NCBI GenBank assembly: GCA_012514545.1
Contig: JAAZAC010000243.1
Coordinates: forward strand, 1 to 5,017
Length of the DNA: 5,017 bases
Reading direction: 5' to 3'
Source of the DNA: Actinomycetales bacterium
GTDB taxonomy: Bacteria; Actinomycetota; Actinomycetes; Actinomycetales; Cellulomonadaceae
Shown here: positions 1 through 5,017 of the stretch, in pieces
Layout: each line of letters starts with the position of its first letter
Position numbering within the stretch: position 1 is the stretch's first letter
Notes under the pieces: model-generated
The model's input: the letters and a program-made list of their open reading frames with translations, nothing else
The model's database searches: none
Told to the model about the DNA's origin: nothing
Translations under genes and position numbers: made by a program

Positions 1-32
1 CCCTTCCCGCGGATCGGCAGCGGGGCGTAGGG

Positions 33-47
33 CGGTCGGTCGGTCGG
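33..47. repeat. Short CGGT tandem repeat downstream of the DUF218 gene
   Basis: Three tandem CGGT units are followed by a partial CGG, ending just before the stop codon of the minus-strand gene. The tract would lie in the 3' untranslated part of that gene's transcript. It forms no hairpin and has no T tract, so I do not read it as a terminator. It may be chance in such GC-rich DNA. The rest of positions 1-48 shows nothing I can identify. Confidence 0.35.
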
Positions 48-48
48 G

Positions 49-690
49 TCAGTCCGCCGACGTCGCGGCGTCGCCGACGTAGGCGTCCCAGGCCGCCTCG
101 AGCGACGCCGGGAACTCCCGGAGCCGCCAGACGATCGCCTGCAGGGGCTCGACGCTCGCCGAGGAGACGCCGATGCCGGACGCGTCGAGCCCCGCGGCCC
201 GGCACGAGAAGAGGGCGCGCCGCAGGTGGTAGTCCTGCGTGACGACGACGGCGGAGTCGTACCCGGCGTCGTGGGCGCGCCGGCACGAGGCGGTGGTGTC
301 GACGCCCTCGCGGTCGAGCTCGACGGCCTCGGCGGGCACGCCGCGCTCGAGCAGCCAGGCGCGCATGGCGCGGGGCTCGTCGTGCCTGCGGTCGCGCCCG
401 TCGCCGGACACGACGACGACGGGGGCGACGCCGTCGGCGTAGAGCTGGGCGGCGGCGTCGAGGCGGCGCCGGAGGTAGGTCGACGGGCTGCCGTCGGGCC
501 GCAGGCCGGCGCCGAGCACGAGGACGGCGTCCGCGCGGGGGGCGTCGGCGGGGTCGGGCACGACGGCGGCCTGGCCGACCGCCTGCACCCACCCGAAGGG
601 CACGAGGGCGGCGGCGAGCACGACGCCGACGACCACGCGGAGCCAGAGCCGGCGCCGGACGCGCACGCGGGGGCGCCGGTCCGTGAGCAC
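49..690 (-). CDS. DUF218 (SanA/YdcF-like) membrane-anchored protein
   Basis: This 213-residue protein has a basic N-terminus (RRPRVRVRRR, about residues 5-14), then one hydrophobic segment at about 15-38. That fits a signal anchor with the remaining domain outside the membrane. The DUF218 fold follows from about residue 54: ADAVLVLGAG (53-62), VVVVSGDGR (91-99), DEPRAMRAWL (104-113) and VVVTQDYHLRRALFSCRAAGLD (148-169). In the family these match the Rossmann-like strands and the conserved GDG, DEP and TQxxHxxRA motifs. E. coli SanA is linked to vancomycin exclusion at the envelope; the biochemical activity of the family is not settled, so a cell-envelope role here is inference. Cys136 and Cys163 could form a disulfide if the domain is exported. 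The start is GTG at 690, with no Shine-Dalgarno sequence and a TACTCT element six bases upstream. The gene is transcribed divergently from the TetR/exporter cassette. The family call is firm, the function open. Confidence 0.85.
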   Translation of the reverse strand: MLTDRRPRVRVRRRLWLRVVVGVVLAAALVPFGWVQAVGQAAVVPDPADAPRADAVLVLGAGLRPDGSPSTYLRRRLDAAAQLYADGVAPVVVVSGDGRDRRHDEPRAMRAWLLERGVPAEAVELDREGVDTTASCRRAHDAGYDSAVVVTQDYHLRRALFSCRAAGLDASGIGVSSASVEPLQAIVWRLREFPASLEAAWDAYVGDAATSAD

Positions 691-696
691 GTGCCG

Positions 697-702
697 AGAG
701 TA
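697..702 (-). promoter_or_regulatory. Putative -10 element of the DUF218 gene (leaderless)
   Basis: Read on the minus strand, TACTCT fits the actinobacterial TANNNT -10 consensus. Six bases (696-691) separate it from the GTG start at 690, so transcription would begin at or very near the start codon. No convincing -35 hexamer is visible 16-18 bases upstream. No purine-rich ribosome binding site precedes the GTG, which supports leaderless translation. This is inferred from spacing only. Confidence 0.5.
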
Positions 703-730
703 GGGCCAGGGGGTCCGCCCGCGTGGCTGG

Positions 731-758
731 TTCGTGCGACTGAACGCTCGTGTAGGAT
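731..758 (+). promoter_or_regulatory. Putative promoter of the exporter-cassette TetR gene
   Basis: TAGGAT (753-758) fits the TANNNT -10 pattern. Seven bases separate it from the GTG at 766, so transcription would start at the start codon. A weak -35 candidate, TTCGTG (731-736), lies 16 bases upstream of the -10. The element sits between two operator-like palindromes, and the upstream one (740-755) overlaps its first bases, a suitable arrangement for repression. An AGGA at 754-757, eight bases before the GTG, could instead be a ribosome binding site on a longer transcript, so a leadered message is not excluded. Confidence 0.55.
740..755. promoter_or_regulatory. Degenerate second TetR operator half-site pair
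   Basis: CTGAACG (740-746), then CT, then CGTGTAG (749-755). The left arm is identical to that of the main palindrome, and the right arm matches the expected CGTTCAG at five of seven positions. Its centre is 20 bases upstream of the centre of the main operator, about two helical turns, so two dimers could bind on the same face of the DNA. It covers the first bases of the -10 element. Binding is inference. Confidence 0.45.
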
Positions 759-776
759 GCTGAACGTGCGTTCAGC
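759..776. promoter_or_regulatory. TetR-type operator palindrome spanning the start codon
   Basis: GCTGAACG (759-766) and CGTTCAGC (769-776) are perfect 8-base inverted arms around a 2-base centre (TG). The size and symmetry are typical of a TetR-family dimer site, and the position directly in front of a TetR gene suggests autoregulation. The centre coincides with the GTG start codon at 766-768, so the operator also encodes the first residues of the regulator. Bound repressor would cover the transcription start. Confidence 0.75.
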
Positions 777-1443
777 CCCGCCGGTCGACGACCTCACCGC
801 CAAGGCCCGGATCCGCGACGCGGCCATCCGGCGATTCGCGGTGGACGGCATGGGCGCGTCGATCCGCGCGATCGCCGCGGACGCCGGGGTGAGCCCCGCG
901 CTCGTCATGCACCACTTCGGCTCGCGCGCCGGGCTGCGCGAGGCGTGCGACGCGTACGTGCACGCCCAGATCCGCGAGCACAAGACCGCGGCGATGCGCG
1001 CCGACCCGTCGGCCACGGCGCTGCTCGTCCAGCTCGCCCAGCTCGAGGACTACGCCCCGCTCGTCGGCTACACGATCCGCGCGCTGCAGGCGGGCGGCGA
1101 GGGCGCCCGGCGGTTCGTCGAGCAGGCGGTGGCCGACGCCGTCGCCTACCTCGCGGAGGGCGAGGCCGCCGGGACGGTCCGGCCGAGCCGGGACCCCGAG
1201 GCTCGCGCGCGCTGGATGGCCGAGTCGGCGCTGGGTGCCCTGCTCCTGCAGGCCCCGGCGCTCGAGGAGCACATGGACCTCGCCGAGCTGCCGCGCTGGC
1301 TGCGCGCCTACGCCATGCGCGTCCTGCTGCCCGCCCTGGAGCTGTACACCGAGCCCCTGCTCACGGACGCCTCGATGCTCGACGCGTTCCTGCGCGCCCG
1401 CGACGCCTACGAGGACCCCGGCCCCGAGGAGCGCGGGCCCTGA
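766..1443 (+). CDS. TetR-family repressor of the ABC exporter
   Basis: This 225-residue protein has an N-terminal TetR DNA-binding domain. The first helix is around RIRDAAIRRFAVDGMGA (15-31), and the helix-turn-helix runs at about 32-51 (SIRAIAADAGVSPALVMHHF), closing with the usual FGSRAGL. The helical C-terminal half, about residues 70-225, should form the dimer interface and ligand pocket; such domains diverge too much to name a ligand. I chose GTG 766 because it lies seven bases after a TAGGAT -10 and at the centre of an 18-base palindrome. An in-frame ATG at 757 would lie inside the -10 and add only three residues. The ABC ATPase gene follows 85 bases later on the same strand with no terminator between, so the cassette is probably one transcript. 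The likely role is a repressor of itself and the exporter, released by an exported compound. Family is firm, target is inferred from position. Confidence 0.88.
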   Translation: MRSAPPVDDLTAKARIRDAAIRRFAVDGMGASIRAIAADAGVSPALVMHHFGSRAGLREACDAYVHAQIREHKTAAMRADPSATALLVQLAQLEDYAPLVGYTIRALQAGGEGARRFVEQAVADAVAYLAEGEAAGTVRPSRDPEARARWMAESALGALLLQAPALEEHMDLAELPRWLRAYAMRVLLPALELYTEPLLTDASMLDAFLRARDAYEDPGPEERGP

Positions 1444-1515
1444 CCGGTCGGCCCGCCGCCGCCCGCCCCGGCCGCCCGGCCCGGGCCCGCCGCGGCGCCC
1501 CCGACCCGTCGACCT

Positions 1516-1522
1516 GGAGGAG
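1516..1522 (+). promoter_or_regulatory. Ribosome binding site of the ABC ATPase gene
   Basis: GGAGGAG lies six bases before the ATG at 1529. It is the best Shine-Dalgarno sequence in the window and fixes this start. The rest of the gap after the TetR gene (1444-1515) is very C-rich on the + strand, with no -10-like element that I can see. This argues for read-through from the TetR promoter rather than a separate promoter here. Confidence 0.8.
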
Positions 1523-1528
1523 ACCCGC

Positions 1529-2515
1529 ATGACCGACCTCGCCATCGAGGCCCGCGACCTCGTCAAGACCTTCGGCACCACCCGCGCCCTGGACGGCTTC
1601 ACGCTGAGCGTGGAGCACGGGCAGGTCGCGGGCTTCCTCGGCCCGAACGGGGCCGGCAAGTCCACCACCATCCGCGTCCTGCTCGGCATGCTGCGCGCGG
1701 ACTCGGGCACGGCGCGCGTGCTCGGCCTCGACCCGTGGGCCGACGCCGTCGCGATCCACCGGCGCATCGCCTACGTCGCGGGCGACACGAACCTGTGGCC
1801 GAACCTCACCGGGGGCGAGGTCATCGACCTGCTCACGCGCATCCACGGCGGCGCCCGCGAGCGGGCCCGGGCCGCCCGCCGCGCGGAGCTGATCGAGCGC
1901 TTCGAGCTCGACCCCACGAAGAAGGTGCGCACCTACTCCAAGGGCAACCGGCAGAAGGTCGCCCTGGTCTGCGCGCTCGCGTCCGACGCCGAGCTCTACC
2001 TCCTCGACGAGCCCACCGCGGGCCTCGACCCCCTCATGGAGGCGGTGTTCACCGACGAGGTGCGACGGCTGCGCGACGCCGGCCGCACGGTGCTGCTGAG
2101 CAGCCACATCCTCGCGGAGGTCGAGAAGCTGTGCGACACCGTGACGATCATCCGCGCGGGCCGCGCGGTCGAGTCGGGCACGCTCGCCCAGCTCCGCCAC
2201 CTCACACGGTCGACCGTCACGGCCGCCGTGCCCGCTGGCCCGGGCCGCCTCGCCGCGCTGCCGGGCGTGCACGACCTCGTGGCCGACGACGGCCGCGTGC
2301 GCTTCGACGTCGACGACGCGCACGTCGCCGAGGTCCTGCGGGCCCTCGCCGATGCCGGGGTGGCGAACGTGACGATCACCCCGCCGTCGCTGGAGGAGCT
2401 CTTCCTGCGGCACTACGGGGACGACGTCGTCGCCGCGGCCGCGGGGCGGGACGACGCCGCCGACGCCGGCGCCCGAGGGGCAGGCCGGCGCGCCCGCCGG
2501 GGGGCCGGGAGATGA
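1529..2515 (+). CDS. ABC-2 type exporter, ATP-binding subunit
   Basis: This 328-residue cytoplasmic ATPase powers the permease encoded next to it. Visible motifs are Walker A GPNGAGKST (38-46), signature YSKGNRQK (136-143), Walker B LYLLDEP with its catalytic Glu (156-162, E161), D-loop AGLDP (164-168) and switch His193 in LLSSH. The signature departs from LSGGQ, as is common in drug-exporting ABC-2 ATPases of the BcrA/DrrA type. At the Q-loop position the sequence reads YVAGD (82-86), with Gly85 where Gln or Glu is usual. A mixed alpha/beta C-terminal domain (about 220-300) ends in SLEELFLRHYG, typical of this class. The last 25 or so residues are a low-complexity Ala/Gly/Arg tail. The start is fixed by the GGAGGAG site, and the stop overlaps the permease start (ATGA), implying translational coupling. 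The substrate is unknown; export of an antibiotic or similar amphiphile is inferred from the family. Confidence 0.93.
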   Translation: MTDLAIEARDLVKTFGTTRALDGFTLSVEHGQVAGFLGPNGAGKSTTIRVLLGMLRADSGTARVLGLDPWADAVAIHRRIAYVAGDTNLWPNLTGGEVIDLLTRIHGGARERARAARRAELIERFELDPTKKVRTYSKGNRQKVALVCALASDAELYLLDEPTAGLDPLMEAVFTDEVRRLRDAGRTVLLSSHILAEVEKLCDTVTIIRAGRAVESGTLAQLRHLTRSTVTAAVPAGPGRLAALPGVHDLVADDGRVRFDVDDAHVAEVLRALADAGVANVTITPPSLEELFLRHYGDDVVAAAAGRDDAADAGARGAGRRARRGAGR

Positions 2516-4161
2516 CGACGACCCTGCGCGAGGCGACGGTCGCCCTGTCCGACGGCGCGCACCGGCCGTGGGCCCGCACCGCCGCGCTGCTGCGGCTCTA
2601 CCTGCGCCTCGACCGCGTGCGCATCGCGGTGTGGGCGCTCGCGGTCTACGGCACCGTGGCCGGGAGCATCGCCACGCTGCTGGAGACGTACCCGACCCAG
2701 GAGTCGCTGCAGGCGCGGGCGGCGCTGCTGTCGAACCCGTCGGCGGTGATGATGACCGGCCCGGCGTTCGGCCGGGAGCACTACACGTTCGGCGCGATGG
2801 TGGCGAACGAGCTGTCGCTCTGGGTGCTCGTCGCGGCCGCGATCATGAGCGTCCTGCTCGTCGTCCGGCACACCCGCGCGGAGGAGGAGGCCGGCCGCCT
2901 CGAGGTGGTGCGGGCGCTGCCCGTCGGGCGGTTCGCCCCGCCCACGGCGGCGTTCGCCACGGTCGCCGTCGCGAACGTCGTCGTCGGGGCGGCGGTGACG
3001 GCGGGCCTGCTCTCCGGCGGCGCCGACCTCGCGGTGGCGGACTCGGCGGCCTTCGGCGTGGGCACCGCGCTGACCGGCCTCGTGTTCGCGGCGGTCGCGG
3101 CGGTGGCGGCGCAGCTCACCGAGCACGGGCGCGCGGCCTCGGGCGCGGCGCTCGCGGTGGTGGGCGCGACGTTCCTCACGCGCGGCATCGGCGACGTCAT
3201 CGACCCGCTGGGGTCGCCGCTGTCCTGGACCTCGCCGTTCGCGTGGGCGCAGCAGACGCGGCTCTACGTCGACCTGCGCTGGTGGCCGCTCGTGCTCAGC
3301 GCGGTCGCCGCGGCCGCGCTGGGCGCGCTCGCCGTGGGCCTCGCGCAGCGCCGCGACCTCGGGGCGGGCCTGCGCGCGCCGCGCCCGGGGCCGGCGGGTG
3401 CCGCGCCGGCGCTGCTGGGCCCGGTGGGGCTGGCGTGGCGGCTGCTGCGCGGCCTCTTCTGGGGCTGGGCGGCGGGCACGACGCTGTTCGCGGTGGCGTT
3501 CGGCGCCATGGCGAACTCGCTGGAGGACTTCGCGGAGGAGCTGCCGGACCTCGGGGACCTCTTCCAGATCGACCTCACCGACCTCACGAACGCGTTCGCC
3601 TCGGTCGTGCTCGCGTTCCTGGTCGTCGGGGTGGCGTGCTTCGTCGTGGCCGCGGTGCTCCGCCTCCGGGCGGAGGAGGGGCAGGGCCGGGTGGCGGCCG
3701 TCGTCGTGACCGGGACGTCGCGGCCGCGGCTGCTGGCGGGCTGGCTCGCCGTCGTCGCGGGCGGGGCGGTCGTCATGACCGTGCTCGTCGGCCTCGGCGC
3801 GGGCGTGGGCGTCTGGTCCGGCTCGGGGGACCCCGCGTGGGTGGGCCGGATGGCGGTGGCGGCGCTCGCGTACCTGCCGGCGGTCGCGCTGTTCGGGGCG
3901 GTGGCGGTGGCGCTGGCGGGCCTCGCGCCGGGTGCGGCGCCGTGGGCGTGGCTGCCGGTCGGGTGGTCGGCGTTCGTCCTGTTCCTGGGCGGGCTGCTCG
4001 ACCTGCCGGAGTGGACGCGCGAGGTCTCGCCGTTCGAGCACACGCCGCTGGTGCCGCAGGAGGCCCTCGCGGCCGGGCCGCTCGTCGTGATGGGCCTGAC
4101 CGCCGCGGCGCTCGTCGCCGCGGGGTTCGTCGGCTTCACGCGCCGGGACCTCGAGCGGTGA
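2512..4161 (+). CDS. ABC-2 type exporter permease, duplicated ('exporter of polyketide antibiotics' class)
   Basis: This 549-residue polytopic membrane protein, with about 12 hydrophobic segments by eye, is twice the usual ABC-2 permease length and appears to be a fused tandem of two six-helix halves. Segments in the first half lie near residues 36-57, 96-118, 144-168, 178-200, 208-222 and 259-278. The second half begins after a Pro/Gly/Ala linker (about 288-304). The cytoplasmic loop after the second helix carries RAEEEAGRLEVVRALPVGR (122-140), and the second half has a counterpart, RAEEGQGRVAAVVVTGTSR (386-404). This acidic EE-x-GR loop is characteristic of the exporter class assigned to polyketide antibiotics, and I infer that it contacts the ATPase. 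One chain with two halves would pair with an ATPase dimer. The start ATG at 2512 overlaps the ATPase stop and has only GGGAG directly before it, so reinitiation is likely. Ala and Val codons lean more to GCG and GTG than in the ATPase gene. Substrate unknown. Confidence 0.9.
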   Translation: MTTTLREATVALSDGAHRPWARTAALLRLYLRLDRVRIAVWALAVYGTVAGSIATLLETYPTQESLQARAALLSNPSAVMMTGPAFGREHYTFGAMVANELSLWVLVAAAIMSVLLVVRHTRAEEEAGRLEVVRALPVGRFAPPTAAFATVAVANVVVGAAVTAGLLSGGADLAVADSAAFGVGTALTGLVFAAVAAVAAQLTEHGRAASGAALAVVGATFLTRGIGDVIDPLGSPLSWTSPFAWAQQTRLYVDLRWWPLVLSAVAAAALGALAVGLAQRRDLGAGLRAPRPGPAGAAPALLGPVGLAWRLLRGLFWGWAAGTTLFAVAFGAMANSLEDFAEELPDLGDLFQIDLTDLTNAFASVVLAFLVVGVACFVVAAVLRLRAEEGQGRVAAVVVTGTSRPRLLAGWLAVVAGGAVVMTVLVGLGAGVGVWSGSGDPAWVGRMAVAALAYLPAVALFGAVAVALAGLAPGAAPWAWLPVGWSAFVLFLGGLLDLPEWTREVSPFEHTPLVPQEALAAGPLVVMGLTAAALVAAGFVGFTRRDLER

Positions 4162-4182
4162 GGAGGGGCGCGGGACTCGCGG

Positions 4183-4213
4183 TTGACTGCCGAACGAACG
4201 GTCGTGCTATTTT
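4183..4213 (+). promoter_or_regulatory. Promoter of the second TetR gene (leaderless)
   Basis: TTGACT (4183-4188) is a strong -35 match. TATTTT (4208-4213) is an AT-rich -10 that stands out in this GC-rich DNA. The spacer is 19 bases, longer than the usual 17, so the promoter may be weak or activator-dependent, or the -10 may be used with a shifted -35. Six bases separate the -10 from the GTG at 4220, and no Shine-Dalgarno sequence is present, so the transcript is probably leaderless. Confidence 0.65.
4191..4204. promoter_or_regulatory. Imperfect palindrome in the promoter spacer, candidate TetR operator
   Basis: CGAACGAACGGTCG is symmetric at five of seven arm positions and lies wholly between the -35 and -10 of the second TetR promoter. 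A bound regulator would block RNA polymerase there. Its GAACG-NN-CG core is shared with the two operator-like sites in front of the first TetR gene. The imperfect symmetry makes this less certain than the 759-776 palindrome. Confidence 0.5.
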
Positions 4214-4219
4214 CGCCCG

Positions 4220-4897
4220 GTGACGACCACGCCCGACGACGTCCGCGTCCTCCTCGGGCTGCCCCCCGGGGCCGACGAACCACCCCGTGCCGCGACGAAG
4301 GGCGGCCGGACCCGGGAGGCGATCCTCGAGGCCGGGGTCGCCCTCGCCTGCCGCACCGGGCTGGGCGGGCTGACCATCGCGTCCCTCGCGGCCGAGGTGG
4401 GCATGTCGAAGAGCGGAATGTTCGCCCACTTCGGCTCGAAGGAGGCGCTGCAGCTCGCCGTGCTCGACGCGGCCGCCCGCCAGTTCGCCGTCGAGGTCGT
4501 CATCCCCGCGCTCCACGTGGCGCGCGGGGAGCCGCGCGTCCGCGCCCTCGTCGAGAACTGGATCACCTGCGGGCTCGAGCGCCGCCCCGGCGGCTGCCTC
4601 TTCGTCAAGGCCAGCACCGAGCTCGACGAGCAGCCCGGCCCCGTGCGCGACCGCCTCCGCGACCAGCACCGCGAGCTCGCCCGCACCCTCGCGCGGGTGT
4701 TCGAGGGCGGGATCCGGGAGGGCCACTTCCGGCCCGACGCCGACCCCGAGCAGTTCGCGGCCGACCTGCACGCCGTGATGCTCGGCTTCTACCACCGCCA
4801 TCGCCTGCTCGCCGACCCGTCGGCGGCCGACCGCGCGCGGGCCGCCGTCGACGCCCTGCTCGACGCCGCCCGCCCGACCACCCAGGGGGCCCGATGA
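4220..4897 (+). CDS. TetR/AcrR-family transcriptional regulator
   Basis: This 225-residue protein begins with an extension of about 26 residues rich in Pro and acidic residues. The TetR DNA-binding domain follows: GGRTREAILEAGVALACRTG (28-47), then a helix-turn-helix at about 52-71 with recognition segment GMSKSGMFAHF (61-71) and the usual GSKEAL. The C-terminal domain includes a WITCGLERRPGGCLFVKASTELDEQPG stretch, typical of one common TetR subgroup (GGCLF followed by E-D-x-PG-x-VRD). That subgroup regulates varied targets, so no ligand is assigned. GTG 4220 is the only usual start: an in-frame TGA at 4184-4186 lies upstream, and the first downstream Met (residue 62) is inside the helix-turn-helix. 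It has its own promoter, 58 bases after the permease stop. The stop overlaps the next gene (ATGA), so that gene is the likeliest target, although regulation of the exporter cannot be excluded. Confidence 0.9.
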   Translation: MTTTPDDVRVLLGLPPGADEPPRAATKGGRTREAILEAGVALACRTGLGGLTIASLAAEVGMSKSGMFAHFGSKEALQLAVLDAAARQFAVEVVIPALHVARGEPRVRALVENWITCGLERRPGGCLFVKASTELDEQPGPVRDRLRDQHRELARTLARVFEGGIREGHFRPDADPEQFAADLHAVMLGFYHRHRLLADPSAADRARAAVDALLDAARPTTQGAR

Positions 4898-5017
4898 CCA
4901 GCACTCCCACGCCCGCCGCGCCGGCCGCCACCGACCTGGCCCCGCCCGTCGTCGGGCACGTCCGGCCCCGGCGCCTGCGCCGCCGCGTGGCCGCCTACGC
5001 GGGCCTCGCCTGGCTGC
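4894..5017 (+). CDS. N-terminal fragment of a gene of unknown function (cut by window edge)
   Basis: ATG at 4894 overlaps the TetR stop as ATGA and is preceded by GGGGG (4885-4889), four bases upstream. The 41 visible codons start MTSTPTPAAPAATDLAPP, a Pro/Ala/Thr-rich stretch. A basic patch follows (RPRRLRRRV, about residues 24-32), and then AAYAGLAWL, which could begin a hydrophobic helix. A basic patch before a hydrophobic run would suit a membrane or membrane-associated protein, but too little is visible to assign a family. The coupling suggests co-expression with, and perhaps control by, the TetR protein upstream. The frame is open to the window end. Confidence 0.65.
   Translation, partial: MTSTPTPAAPAATDLAPPVVGHVRPRRLRRRVAAYAGLAWL

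Noticed and set aside
691..730. Possible control of the DUF218 gene by the 740-776 operators.
   Set aside because: The operators lie upstream of where its -35 would be (about 719-726) and do not cover its -10 or start. Indirect effects are possible, but the sequence gives no direct support.
226..765. The frame of the first TetR gene stays open upstream to 226, which would give a 405-residue protein.
   Set aside because: The extra part lies antisense to the DUF218 gene, has a biased Gly/Val/Ala composition and crosses the promoter and operators. The TetR domain begins normally a few residues after GTG 766.
1478..1487. GGCCCGGGCC palindrome between the TetR and ATPase genes, considered as a terminator or operator.
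   Set aside because: It has no loop and no T tract, and such short self-complementary runs arise easily in C/G-only DNA. It does not resemble the GAACG operators.
1735..2511. The permease frame is open upstream through the ATPase gene.
   Set aside because: The upstream translation is Arg/Pro/Gly-rich and overlaps well-supported ATPase motifs in another frame. The permease starts naturally at the ATGA overlap.
2413..4041. Long open frame on the minus strand (542 codons) opposite the permease.
   Set aside because: It is rich in Arg, His and Pro with no recognisable motif, as expected for the antisense of GC-rich coding DNA. The + strand frame has clear transmembrane segments and family motifs.
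4169..4181. CGCG-GGACT-CGCG mini-hairpin after the permease stop, considered as a terminator.
   Set aside because: The stem is only four base pairs and is followed by the TTGACT promoter element rather than a T tract. Termination here cannot be supported.

Overview
The window is very GC-rich. By eye, third codon positions are almost all G or C, with GTG starts and TANNNT -10 elements. Together with the gene content, this points to a high-GC actinobacterium, perhaps a Cellulomonas-like member of the Micrococcales; the genus is inference only. There are four complete genes on the + strand, one complete gene on the - strand and one gene cut by the right edge. I see no tRNA, rRNA, CRISPR array, insertion sequence or phage gene, and no gene-free stretch longer than about 85 bases.

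Layout. Positions 49-690 (-) encode a membrane-anchored DUF218 (SanA/YdcF-like) protein. A 75-base divergent control region (691-765) separates it from a TetR-family regulator (766-1443, +). Next come an ABC-2 type ATPase (1529-2515) and its large permease (2512-4161), which overlap by four bases. A 58-base promoter region leads to a second TetR-family regulator (4220-4897). That regulator overlaps by four bases a gene of unknown function that runs off the right edge (4894-5017).

How the genes work together. The order TetR, ATPase, duplicated 12-helix permease is typical of a self-regulated drug or toxic-metabolite exporter of the 'exporter of polyketide antibiotics' class. The regulator probably represses its own promoter, and therefore the exporter, until a ligand binds. 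The second TetR gene has its own promoter and is translationally coupled to the unknown downstream gene, so it looks like the first gene of a separate local regulator/target unit.

The least ordinary features are in the control regions. All three genes that follow a promoter start with GTG placed 6-7 bases after a TANNNT element, which suggests leaderless transcripts. The exporter promoter carries a near-perfect 18-base palindrome centred on the start codon, plus a degenerate copy 20 bases upstream. A related GAACG-NN-CG core lies in the promoter of the second TetR gene. I found no clearly undescribed multi-gene system; the exporter cassette belongs to a known type.
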